Source: Turneriella sp942492915 (GTDB taxonomy: Bacteria > Spirochaetota > Leptospiria > Turneriellales > Turneriellaceae). From it: a stretch of DNA of 64,000 nt. The stretch covers positions 124,001-188,000 of the forward strand of contig OW818662.1 in the NCBI GenBank assembly GCA_942492915.1, given 5' to 3'. The position numbers and the translations under genes were made by a program. Positions 9,114 to 18,600 of the stretch are shown in pieces (the first letter of the stretch is position 1; every line of letters starts with the position of its first letter). The notes beneath the pieces are model-generated. The model was not told the origin of the DNA, did no database searches, and worked only from the letters and a program-made list of their open reading frames with translations.

Positions 9114-10100
9114 ATGGGTAACAGACACGAAGACAAAAGGGTAGCGATTCTCGCTTCGGGTGGTGATTCGCCCGGTATGAATGCGACGATTCGCGCGTTC
9201 GTACGCTCAGCGCTTTGGGAGCACTACCATGTGTACGGTATACAAAACGGATACGAAGGTTTGCTTGCGAATGAAATCCGCGAGCTCAGCTCGCGTGATA
9301 TGGGCATGATCATCAACCAGGGCGGCACGATTCTCGGTACCGCGCGATCTGCAGAATTTCAAACCCCTGAGGGTCTCAAAAAAGCGGCGGCGAATCTCGT
9401 CGCGGCAAAAATCGACGCGCTCTGCGTTGTCGGGGGCGATGGCTCGTTTCGCGGTCTCATGGCGCTCAGCGAGTTTTACAAAGGGCAGGTGGTGGGAATT
9501 CCCGGCACAATTGACAATGACATACCCGGTACTGAGTACACAATTGGTTTTGATACAGCTGTGCACACTGCTGTCGAGGCGATCGACAAACTGCGCGACA
9601 CCGCTCTTTCGCACGGCCGCGTTTTTTTTGTCGAGGTGATGGGGCGCAAGTCGGGGCAGATCGCGCTTTCCGTTGGCCTCGCTTCGGGGGCTGAAGACGT
9701 CGTGATACCTGAAGAGCGCACCGATGCGGATGTCGTCGCGAAACGACTGCTTGACGGTCGTAAGAAAGGCAAACGCTTTGGTATTGTGGTGGTCGCCGAA
9801 GGCGATGACAGCGGCGGCGCCTTTAAGCTCGCCGAGGTCGTGAAAGAAAAAGTCGGCTTCAATATTCGGGTCTCTGTGCTCGGACACATACAACGCGGCG
9901 GCTCGCCGACCTCGTACGACCGTGTCTGGGGTTCGCGCATGGGCGAGGCGGCCGTGCGTTTTCTGAAGAACCGCATGACAGGTGTGTTTACCGCGATGCG
10001 CGGCGGCCATATTATACCGGCGTATCTGATCGAGGCGACTGTGGGTGTGCGCGCCGTCGAACCCGAAATGGTGCAGCTCGTGCGCATCATGGGCAGCTGA
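9114..10100 (+). CDS. pfkA: ATP-dependent 6-phosphofructokinase
   Basis: 328 residues, close to the usual length of bacterial PfkA, which phosphorylates fructose 6-phosphate in glycolysis. Visible motifs are ASGGDSPGMNATIRAFVR (nucleotide site), GGDGS at 107-111, PGTIDNDIPGTEYTIGFDTA with the catalytic Asp, and HIQRGGSPTSYDR. The Gly in GGDGS, where pyrophosphate-dependent enzymes carry Asp, points to ATP as donor. The Shine-Dalgarno is poor but the N-terminus aligns well at this ATG. Confidence 0.95.
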   Translation: MGNRHEDKRVAILASGGDSPGMNATIRAFVRSALWEHYHVYGIQNGYEGLLANEIRELSSRDMGMIINQGGTILGTARSAEFQTPEGLKKAAANLVAAKIDALCVVGGDGSFRGLMALSEFYKGQVVGIPGTIDNDIPGTEYTIGFDTAVHTAVEAIDKLRDTALSHGRVFFVEVMGRKSGQIALSVGLASGAEDVVIPEERTDADVVAKRLLDGRKKGKRFGIVVVAEGDDSGGAFKLAEVVKEKVGFNIRVSVLGHIQRGGSPTSYDRVWGSRMGEAAVRFLKNRMTGVFTAMRGGHIIPAYLIEATVGVRAVEPEMVQLVRIMGS

Positions 10101-10125
10101 CGAAATGAAAGCCGAGAGCGCAAAT

Positions 10126-10150
10126 GCAAATGAGACTCATTGTCATTTAG
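10126..10150. promoter_or_regulatory. Fur-like operator upstream of the 79-residue gene
   Basis: AATGAG-A-CTCATT is a perfect 6-1-6 inverted repeat and is followed at once by GTCATTT, giving the NAT-triplet look of Fur-family boxes. It sits 36-60 bp before the ATG at 10186, next to a TTGACG that could be a -35 element. Identification is by eye. Confidence 0.4.
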
Positions 10151-10185
10151 TTTGACGCAATAGCATCCTTTTATAGGCTGCCGCT

Positions 10186-10425
10186 ATGGAAAACCATAGC
10201 AATCCCCCGTCGCGCCGCAACCCGGGTTGTGGCGAGCTGCTCGCGCAAGGGAAGGTCGCGCGAGTCGAGTCGTTTCCCTACGGTTATGCGATTCTGACGC
10301 TCGATACCTTAAAGCTCGCCTTCGCGCGCGAAGATTTTTATGATTTTGCGAACACGATCGCGATGGCTGCCGCGCATCTGCAGTGCCGCGATGTTGAACG
10401 CAGCGAGTGGGGGTTATTCATGTGA
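10186..10425 (+). CDS. Small conserved-type protein, possibly iron regulated
   Basis: 79 residues, no signal peptide and no membrane helix. One Cys (NPGCGEL) sits near the N-terminus and a segment (KLAFAREDFYDFAN) resembles the end of short DUF6686-like proteins in which a residue pattern of LxFxxEDF recurs; that comparison is from memory and weak. The ATG is 36 bp past a Fur-like inverted repeat, and the next gene begins 46 bp after the stop, so the two may be co-transcribed. Function unknown. Confidence 0.55.
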   Translation: MENHSNPPSRRNPGCGELLAQGKVARVESFPYGYAILTLDTLKLAFAREDFYDFANTIAMAAAHLQCRDVERSEWGLFM

Positions 10426-10471
10426 ATGAATTTGTTTGCGGCGGCAATGCCGGCTGCGATAAGGGTTGCGC

Positions 10472-11791
10472 ATGGGTGAGGTCGTCGCAATTGTATTTCT
10501 TACCCTCTTGAATGGTATATTCTCGCTTGCAGAAATGGCGGTGGTTTCTTCACGGCGTACAAGCCTGCAGGTGCGTGCCGAAGAAGGGCACAGTTCTGCC
10601 ACGCTGGTGTTGAGGCTTCTCGAAAATCCGCAGCGTTTTCTTTCGACGATACAGGTGGCGATTACGGCGATCGCGATTGTGACGGGGTTTCTTGGTGGCG
10701 CTGCTGTGGTGAGCCAGGTCGCGGTCTCACTTACGCACCTGAACGCGCATATAGCCGATGTCGCCGTACCTGTCGCCGTGGCGCTGGTCATAACAGCGAC
10801 GACGGCCTTGTCGATAGTTGTCGGCGAGCTTATTCCAAAGGGCATCGCGCTGGCGCGCGCCGAAGCGATTGCCTGTGCTGTGGTCAGGCCGCTGTATTTC
10901 GTTATGTGGTTATTGTCTCCGTTCACTTTTTTGCTGAGTGGTATTTCGGGTATGCTCTTAGGCCTAATGCGCGTGCACCCGCAGCGCGGGATTACGGTGA
11001 CAGAAGAAGAAATTCGTATGATGGTGCGCGAGGGGCAAAAATCAGGGCAAGTGCATGAGACTGAAAAGAACATGGTCGAAAATGTATTTAATCTCGATGA
11101 CCGGCCTGTCGACCAGTTGATGACGTCGCGTTCGCAGCTTCATTGGCTAGACGTGAACGCAGACGATGCCACGATTCTGAAATTGCTGAGCGGCTCGCCG
11201 CATTCATATTATCCCGTGTGCGACGGTTCGCTTGAAAACCTGGTCGGTATATTGCCGGTGAAGGCGCTTTTGCAGCAGCTCGCGCAGGGCCGGCAGTATG
11301 ATTTGAAATCCGCTTTGCTTACGCCATTGCTGGTGCCGGAGTCTCTGAAATCGTCAAAGCTGCTCGAACTTTTCAAACAGAAAGGGCAGCACCTTGCTGT
11401 CGTAGTCGATGAATATGGCGTCTTGCAGGGCGTCGCGACGTTACACAACATTCTCGAAGCGATCGTCGGCGATATGCCTGCGGGCGAAGAAAAAGACGGA
11501 CCGATCGTGCGTCGCGCCGACGGCACTTACTTGATAGACGGTCCTCTGCCCATCGCCGAGTTTGCCGCGTTTTTCAAACTCGACCCAGCGACGCTCGAAG
11601 ACGAGAATCTGCACTACACGACGCTCGGGGGATTTTTGAGCGCACGGCTGCAGCGCATACCCGCGGCGGGTGATGTCGCCGATTTCATACACGGCCGCCT
11701 TGAGGTGATGGACATGGACGGCGCGCGGGTCGACAAGGTACTGTTCACCCCGAGTGCTACTCGACGAGATCAAACGGCGCTGAAATCTTGA
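10472..11791 (+). CDS. CNNM/CBS domain membrane protein (CorC/TlyC-like)
   Basis: 439 residues. An N-terminal CNNM (DUF21) domain with about four membrane segments (1-180) is followed by a paired CBS domain (about 205-330) and a C-terminal CorC_HlyC-type domain (345-430). Families of this layout are tied to Mg2+/Co2+ export or magnesium homeostasis and are often misnamed hemolysins. I chose the ATG at 10472 because AAGGG lies 6 nt upstream; a TTG at 10466 is possible. The last 35 nt overlap the 3' end of the convergent TonB receptor gene. Confidence 0.88.
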   Translation: MGEVVAIVFLTLLNGIFSLAEMAVVSSRRTSLQVRAEEGHSSATLVLRLLENPQRFLSTIQVAITAIAIVTGFLGGAAVVSQVAVSLTHLNAHIADVAVPVAVALVITATTALSIVVGELIPKGIALARAEAIACAVVRPLYFVMWLLSPFTFLLSGISGMLLGLMRVHPQRGITVTEEEIRMMVREGQKSGQVHETEKNMVENVFNLDDRPVDQLMTSRSQLHWLDVNADDATILKLLSGSPHSYYPVCDGSLENLVGILPVKALLQQLAQGRQYDLKSALLTPLLVPESLKSSKLLELFKQKGQHLAVVVDEYGVLQGVATLHNILEAIVGDMPAGEEKDGPIVRRADGTYLIDGPLPIAEFAAFFKLDPATLEDENLHYTTLGGFLSARLQRIPAAGDVADFIHGRLEVMDMDGARVDKVLFTPSATRRDQTALKS

Positions 11792-14054
11792 AATAGACAT
11801 TGATACCTGGATTCAAAGCGAAGAGTTTTTGCCGGCTGAGATAGTCGACGTAGCGCTCGTTGAGCAGGTTGTCAGCTCCGATAGTGTATGTCCACATTTG
11901 GCCGCCGACCGCGAAGTCTCCGCCTGTGCTGAGCGAAACGAGCGTGTAGTCGGCAAACCCCGGGTACAGCGTCCGCTCCGCCGCAGATATTTCTGTCTTT
12001 CGGGCGACATACCGGGCTTTGACGCTGATATAAGGATTCAGAATGCCGCCGAGCTTATCGCCGCTAAGAGTTATTCCTGTGCGGTAACGGTTTGCCGGCA
12101 CGAGCGCAAGGGGTTCGCCGAGTGTTTCGTTACGCCCGTTGATCAGGTCAACCCCTGCCGAAAACGCGAGCCATTTGAGGGGAGCGTATTCAGTGTCGAG
12201 TTCGCCACCGTAGATGGCCGCTAACCCCTGCGATGTGCGATACTCCGGATAGTTATTGCCGTCTACCACCTGTATGTTGCCCGTTGGCACCGCGAACACG
12301 TAGTTCTCGATACGATTATAATAGCCGTTTACTTCGGCGCGTATTTTTCCTTTTCTGATTCGTAGGCCCGTGTCGGTAGTGACAGAGGTCTCTGATTTGA
12401 GATCGCTCTTGCCGATGTCGTATGTGCCCGCGCCCTCGTGTACGCCAGTGCTATAGAGTTCAAAAATTGTCGGCGCACGAAAGCCGCGGCCGAGATTAGC
12501 AAACCATGACCAACCATCGGCAAAGCGCCAGACGGCGCCGAGAGAGCCGGTTGCCGCGGAGTTTTGCACCGTTTCGGTACTATTCCCCAGAATGGCATTT
12601 TCTTTCACAGCGAGCAGGCGGGTGTCGCCGCGTATGCCTCCGAGTATGCTGAACGCATCGAAACGCAGCTCTTCGAACAGAAATGCGCCGTAGCTGTTCG
12701 CCTGGTAACCGGGAATCAGCGGTTCTTCGCCGAGAGTCTGGTTTTTCTGATAGATATGGCTAAGCCCGATGGTGCCGAGCAGGGGACCGATCGGTGCATG
12801 GTGTGCTTTGACTTCGGTATTGATGGTATCGAGCAGCAGGTTGAGCTTGGCATTCTCATCATGGCCACCCCCGCCGGCATGGCTGTGGCCGTATTCGCGG
12901 CGCTGGTTTTGCTGGTACGTCAGACCGAGTTCAAGTTTTGCAAGCGAGGTCTGTACCTGCGATCTGACCTGCGCGCGGTGGTGCACGATGTGCTGGTACG
13001 CTTCTGAGTCGGGGTCAGGCACAAGTTTTCCCGTAGCAGCGGTAATCGATTGAGGCAGTTTGATATTTGAATTGAAGTGAGAATAACGAAGAGAGAGAAA
13101 TCCCCATTTTTCGCTGATGCCGACGAGCGCGCTGCCGTTAACGTTTTGATAGCCGCTATTGGGTATCGCACCATCGGGAGTGGTCGTGTTGCCTGCCTGG
13201 CGAAAACTTAAGGTCGTGCGGTAGCCTATGTTATCTTTTGCTCCGGCGAGTGCGACCGCGGTCGCGCCGCCTGGGTTGTTCGAGAACGCGTTACCAGTGA
13301 CTTTGCCCGACAGAGTTTTTGCGTGATCGGCTGTACGTGGCAGTTCGGGTGTCGATACGTTGATGACTCCTCCCAACGCTTCAGAGCCATAGAGCAGGCT
13401 GCCTGGCCCGCGCACAATCTCGATGCGATCCATGTCGAGAATGTCAATGTTGGGCCCGTGCTCATCGCCGAACTGCTGCGATTCTTCGCGCATGCCGTCG
13501 ACGAGCACGAGCGACCGAAAAGACGGTAGGCCACGTATCACGGGTTTGGCGACCGCATTGCCGGTTGAAAAGTTCGCCACACCCGGAGTGTCTTCAATCG
13601 TCTGCACCAGGCTTTGCCCGCGCAGGCGATCGAGTTTTTTGCCCTCGATTACCGTAACCGCCTGAGCGATTTCGGCCTCGTCGGCCGGGCGATAACCTGA
13701 GATAATGATAGTCTCTTGTTTGAGCTGTACCAATTCGAGCCTGACGGCGAGTGCGACGTCACCTGTTCTAAGGTCGATCGTGACGACGCGCGACGGCATG
13801 CCGTCTTTTGTCACCTTCACCGCGAAGACGCCGGATGGCAGATCGGTGAAGCTGAATTTTCCGGCTGCATCGGTGTGCAGGTGCTTATTCAGCGCGGGAA
13901 TCACGACGTTTGCGTCGTCTACCGGGCTTGCGTCTTCGCTCAAGACCTGACCTGAAAAATTCACTGCCTGCAGCGAAGAGCAGGCAATGCCGATCAATAC
14001 CAGTTTTCTGAGAAGATGGTTTGAAGTCAAAACTCTGTGTGCGAATGAATGCAT
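11757..14054 (-). CDS. TonB-dependent outer-membrane receptor with His-rich loop
   Basis: 765 residues from the ATG at 14054, chosen because GAGG lies 9 nt upstream; a TTG at 14069 would add five residues. A signal peptide (1-30) is followed by a carboxypeptidase-regulatory-like domain (about 35-115), a plug (about 125-235, containing VIRGLPSFRSLVLVDGMR and RIEIVRGPGSLLYGSEALGG) and a 22-strand-type barrel ending in aromatic residues. One loop near 387-400 reads GHSHAGGGGHDEN, like the His-rich loops of zinc receptors such as ZnuD; iron chelates or zinc are the best substrate guesses. A Fur-like box lies 40-60 bp upstream. The gene overlaps the CNNM gene tail to tail by 35 nt. Confidence 0.92.
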   Translation of the reverse strand: MHSFAHRVLTSNHLLRKLVLIGIACSSLQAVNFSGQVLSEDASPVDDANVVIPALNKHLHTDAAGKFSFTDLPSGVFAVKVTKDGMPSRVVTIDLRTGDVALAVRLELVQLKQETIIISGYRPADEAEIAQAVTVIEGKKLDRLRGQSLVQTIEDTPGVANFSTGNAVAKPVIRGLPSFRSLVLVDGMREESQQFGDEHGPNIDILDMDRIEIVRGPGSLLYGSEALGGVINVSTPELPRTADHAKTLSGKVTGNAFSNNPGGATAVALAGAKDNIGYRTTLSFRQAGNTTTPDGAIPNSGYQNVNGSALVGISEKWGFLSLRYSHFNSNIKLPQSITAATGKLVPDPDSEAYQHIVHHRAQVRSQVQTSLAKLELGLTYQQNQRREYGHSHAGGGGHDENAKLNLLLDTINTEVKAHHAPIGPLLGTIGLSHIYQKNQTLGEEPLIPGYQANSYGAFLFEELRFDAFSILGGIRGDTRLLAVKENAILGNSTETVQNSAATGSLGAVWRFADGWSWFANLGRGFRAPTIFELYSTGVHEGAGTYDIGKSDLKSETSVTTDTGLRIRKGKIRAEVNGYYNRIENYVFAVPTGNIQVVDGNNYPEYRTSQGLAAIYGGELDTEYAPLKWLAFSAGVDLINGRNETLGEPLALVPANRYRTGITLSGDKLGGILNPYISVKARYVARKTEISAAERTLYPGFADYTLVSLSTGGDFAVGGQMWTYTIGADNLLNERYVDYLSRQKLFALNPGINVYFKISAPFDLVE

Positions 14055-14091
14055 GCAGAAATGCCTCAACAGTGCGACGACGTGTCAATTA

Positions 14092-14113
14092 AAAATGATA
14101 AATCATTATCATT
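14092..14113. promoter_or_regulatory. Fur-like box upstream of the TonB receptor
   Basis: The stretch AATGATAAATCATTATCATT matches the right half of the classic Fur consensus exactly (ATCATTATC) and most of the left half with one extra base. It sits 38-59 bp before the receptor start codon and touches the stop codon of the upstream P450 gene. Metal repression of the receptor is the natural reading. Confidence 0.65.
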
Positions 14114-15506
14114 AAGCGCGTATAGCCCGCAAGACCAGCGGCATACCACCTTTCGGGCGCAGCGTGATCATTGCATTTATTTCAGCGACGTAGTCGGGCG
14201 CCACCAGCTGCGGCTCGAAGCGTTGCAAAAAAACGGCCAGGGCGAGCACTCCCTCCATCCAGGCGAACTGGTCACCGATGCATTGTCGTGCACCGCCGCC
14301 GAACGGAAAATAGGCAAACTTCGGGCGATGCTCCGCATTTTCGGCAAGAAACCGATCGGGGTTAAAGAGCGTTGGGTTTTCCCAGTAATCGGGATGCCGG
14401 TGCATAACCCACTGGCTCATGACGACGGTTGTCCCGGCTTTGATCTCGTAGTCGCCGATAACGGTGTCGACGAGTGCTTCGCGCGAGATTGTCCACGCGG
14501 GCGGGTAGAGCCGCAGAGTCTCGGCAAAAATGTTCTGCAACAGTTTCAGCTGCGGATAGTCTGCGGCTGAAACGGGTTTTCCGCCGGTGACTTCGGTGAT
14601 TTCAGCGCGTGCCTTCGCGCACCAGTCAGGATTTTTTGCGAGCAGATAAAGCGCCCACGCGAGCGCATTGGCCGTCGTTTCATGGCCCGCGATAAAGAGC
14701 GTCATGCACTCATCCCGAATTTGTTTATCCGTCATGGCATCAGGATGTGCCTGAGTTGGCGCCGACATGGATGTCGTCTTTGCGCCAACCATTGAAAGTC
14801 CGCTTTCATCGTCGCGCGCAGCGAGGTAAATACTCAAGAGGTCGCCGCGGTCGCCTGGGTGAGCGCGGCGCTCTGCGATGATGCCATAGACAATCTTGTC
14901 GAGTTTTGCCTGCGCGTCTCTGAGTCTCAAAGTCGACGGAATCGGTAGCATGTTCAGAATCTCTGTAAACGGATTTAAGATTCTGTCCATATTGTTGAGA
15001 ATCACTTCGAGCGCTTCGGCAACCTGATCGGCATCGGCCGAAACGTCGGCGTCGAAAAGAGTCTTGTTCACGATCGCGAGAGTTAGCCGCATCATGAGCT
15101 GGTTTGCGTCGACCTGAACGCCTTCTGGGTACGAGCTCACGTGACGCTCTGAGATCCGCACCATATCTTCTGCGTATTTGACGAGCCGGCCGCGTGCAAA
15201 AGCAGGTGAGGAGAGTTTGCGTTGCCGTTTATGCACGTCGCCCTCGCTTGTCAGCAGCCCTTCACCGAGCAGGGCTTTCGCCAGCTGCAGCCCGCGGCTC
15301 TTGCGAAAATTTTTAGCCTGTTCAATGAGCGTTTCGTGAATCAATTGAGGGTCTGAAAAAAGCCGGGCTTCGCGGCCGAACACGGTGAATTTCGCCACGG
15401 GACCGTAGGTTCTCGCCAGATCAGCAAAGAACAAAGGGGGATTTTCCCTGAGCGCGAGAATGCTACCGACAAAAGGCAGCTCGTTCGGCCCTTTCGCTTC
15501 TTTCAT
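14112..15506 (-). CDS. Cytochrome P450
   Basis: 464-residue soluble P450 monooxygenase. Visible are the I-helix oxygen-activation motif AGHETTANAL, the K-helix ETLR (ExxR), the PERF-type NPDRF and the heme loop FPFGGGARQCIGDQ with the axial Cys at 409. No N-terminal membrane anchor is seen. Overall it resembles fatty-acid/alkane-hydroxylase-like bacterial CYPs, but the substrate cannot be read from sequence. It lies 57 bp upstream of the TonB receptor on the same strand. An insertion around 240-255 (TTSMSAPTQAHPDA) before the I helix is unusual. No ferredoxin or reductase gene is adjacent. Confidence 0.95.
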   Translation of the reverse strand: MKEAKGPNELPFVGSILALRENPPLFFADLARTYGPVAKFTVFGREARLFSDPQLIHETLIEQAKNFRKSRGLQLAKALLGEGLLTSEGDVHKRQRKLSSPAFARGRLVKYAEDMVRISERHVSSYPEGVQVDANQLMMRLTLAIVNKTLFDADVSADADQVAEALEVILNNMDRILNPFTEILNMLPIPSTLRLRDAQAKLDKIVYGIIAERRAHPGDRGDLLSIYLAARDDESGLSMVGAKTTSMSAPTQAHPDAMTDKQIRDECMTLFIAGHETTANALAWALYLLAKNPDWCAKARAEITEVTGGKPVSAADYPQLKLLQNIFAETLRLYPPAWTISREALVDTVIGDYEIKAGTTVVMSQWVMHRHPDYWENPTLFNPDRFLAENAEHRPKFAYFPFGGGARQCIGDQFAWMEGVLALAVFLQRFEPQLVAPDYVAEINAMITLRPKGGMPLVLRAIRA

Positions 15507-15644
15507 AACCGCACGGTCGGCTTTTGCCCCGCGCTGTCAATGCAAGCAGCGTGACAATCGGGGCCATTTTTTTTAGCGGCTGAGAAAAATGTCCGGGCAA
15601 AACGATTTACCGTCCACAACGTGCACGTGTGTTGCCGCATTCTC

Positions 15645-18600
15645 ATGGTTGAATTGTCTACGCGTAGCCGCGGCCTGCTGGCCCGTTTTCTGAGCCAGCT
15701 GCCGTTCGCGGTCATTTTTATAGCGACTTATGTCACCGCCGCGGTTTTCGTGTTGCGCTACTTTACGCACAACGGCATCGTGGCGATTTTCTGGCCCCCG
15801 ACCGGGCTTGCGCTGGCAGCCGTACTGGTTCGCGGCAAACGGTGCCTTGTCATGGTACCCATTGCGGCATTTCTTGCGAACAACCTTTCGGGAGTGCCCC
15901 TTTGGCCTTCATTGGTTTTTACTGCGGGAAATACCCTTCAGGCTTACCTCGGTTACGCATGGTTAATTCACCGCAACCAGACGGGTTATGTGCTGACGCA
16001 CGCCCATGAATATTTTCGTATTATCGTCAGGGCGGTGATTCTCGCGCCGATACCGAGCGCGCTGATTGGTGCGACGGTGCTGCAATCTGCACAAATCACT
16101 TACCAGCCATGGCTCACCAACTTTCAGCACTGGTGGATGGGTGACTCATTGGGCGTTCTGGTGCTGACACCCCTGCTGCTCGTCTGGCGCCGGGTGCCGC
16201 ACGACTGGAAATCACGGGGCCAATGGCTCGAAGGTATCGTTGCCCTGACGCTTACCCTGTTTACGGGACAGGTGATCTTCGGCGGCCTTTTTGCCGAATA
16301 CCTTGGCGACTATTCGCACGGATTCGTCCTCTTCATTTATGTCGTCTGGGCCGCGGTGCGCTTTGGCAGGCATGCGACTGCGGTCGTCATCGGCATTCTT
16401 GTCATACAAATTCTGTACGGGTTATTGAGCCATCGCGGATATTTCTTCCGCGGCGGGTTGCAAATGCCTTTAACAAGCATTTGGCTCTACATTTTTATTC
16501 TCTCATTTATCGGCATGGCATTGGCGATTTTTGTGCATGAGCGCAAGAACTCTCTGGCCGAATTGACAGAGGCTCGGGAATATCTCGAGCAGATCGGTGA
16601 AATCTCGCGCGTTGGCGGTTGGCAGCTTGAGGTCGCGACGGGCGAGATGACGTTTTCACGGGTGGGCCTGCTCATTGCTGACTGGCCGCCAGACAGCCAG
16701 CCTACAGTCGAGCAGGCGATCGAAGTGCTTGAACCACAGTACCGCAACGCCCACCGCGAGCGCGTTGCAGCCGCAATCGAGTATGGTACCCCGTGGGATA
16801 CCGAATATGGCATCATTACATTAAGAGGCCGCAGCATCTGGGTAAGATCTCAGGGGTCAGCTGTGCAACAGAACGGTAAGACGGTTAGGCTGATTGGCAC
16901 TGTGCACGATCTCACTGATAGGCGCGAAAAAGAGCTCGCCCTGCAGCGAAGCGAACTTGAGTTCAGGCGCCTCGTTGAGACAGCGGAAGAGGGAGTCTGG
17001 ACAATAGACTCGGCCGGAAATACAACTTTTGTCAATGAGCGCATGGGTGATATATTGGGCTATTCGACGGCAGAAATGACAGGCAAACCTTTTGTCTCGT
17101 TTATGCAACCCGAGCGCCGTGCTGCGGCGATAGCGCTGTTGCAAAGACGAAACGAAGGAATTCATGAAATTCATGAATTCTGCCTGCAAGATAAGGGAGG
17201 TCGCGAAGTCTGGACTTTGGCCAGCACCAACCCGATACGTACCGAAGACGGCAAGGTCGTCGGCGCACTGGCGATGGTCACCGATATCACGTCGCGCAAG
17301 CGTATCGAAGACGAGCTGAAGCAGAGCGAAGAGCGCTACCGCCACCTGGTTCAAAGTGCGTCGGATGGCATCATCGTTCATATTGGCGGATTTATAGCGT
17401 TTGCAAATTCATCGGCGCTACGCCTTCTCGCCGCGAAAGATGAGCGCGAAATACTGGGCCGCAATGCTCTTGAATTTGTGGCGCCTGAATTTCGACAAAT
17501 GGTCATCGAGCGCATGAAACTTGTTAACCTGCCGGGGGGCAGGGCGCCTGCTGTCGAAGAGAAATTCATACGACTCGACGGAACCGTATTTGATGTTGAG
17601 GTCTCTGGTACAGCAACCCGATTCAACGGTGCAAATGCTGTTATGGTGGTTATTCGTGATATTTCAGAACGCAAAAATGCCGAAGAACAAATTCGCTACC
17701 TGGGACAACATGATCTGCTGACCGGATTGCCGAATCGTGCGCTCTTCGCCGATCGCCTTTCACAATCGATTTCGTTTGCCGCAGCCCATAAGAAAATCTT
17801 TGCTCTGCTCTATCTCGATCTTGATCATTTCAAGAAAATCAATGACTCTCATGGACATCAGGTGGGGGACAGATTTCTGAGGCAGGTGTCTGGTCGCCTG
17901 CTTGAATGCCTGGGACCGCTCGATACCATCTCGCGCCAGGGTGGCGACGAGTTCAGCATTCTGATTGCCGAACCCGAAAATGCGGACGAGGCGGCGCTCA
18001 CGGCTCGCAAAATCTGCGAATTGCTATCAGAACCGTTCATGGTCGACACGTTGCGGCTCAGCGCATCGGTCAGCGTCGGTATTGCGATATACCCAAAAGA
18101 TGGCTCGCAGGCCGAAGAACTGTTTCGTAATGCAGATATCGCGATGTACCACGCAAAGAGCAGCGGACGAAATCAGTACCAGTTTTTCTCCGACGAGTTG
18201 AACAGATCAACGCATGCGCGCCTCGAGATCGAATCGGCGATCGCCGGTGCTCTCGAAAATAATGACTTCGAGGTCTATTACCAGCCGCAGTTGAATCTAC
18301 AGAACGGAAAAATTGAATCATGCGAAGCGCTCATTCGCTGGAACCATCCGCAGAAAGGGCTGCTGTCGCCGTACGAATTCATCCCGATCGCCGAAGAGTC
18401 AGGGCATATCGACGCTATCGGGCGGTGGGTATTGCGCCGGGTCGCCGCAGATTTTGCCGAGTTCGCGCGGCATGGGCACGACACCATGCGGTTGTCGGTA
18501 AACGTAAGCGCACAGCAAATGAAACGCGATGACCTGTCGGTCTACGTGGCGGCAACAATCAGAGAATTCGGCATCGCCGCGGGGCGGTTAGAGCTTGAAG

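Noticed and set aside
15621..15645. GTG start for the GGDEF-EAL gene
   Set aside because: It adds eight residues not like MASE1 and has no better ribosome-binding site than the ATG at 15645.
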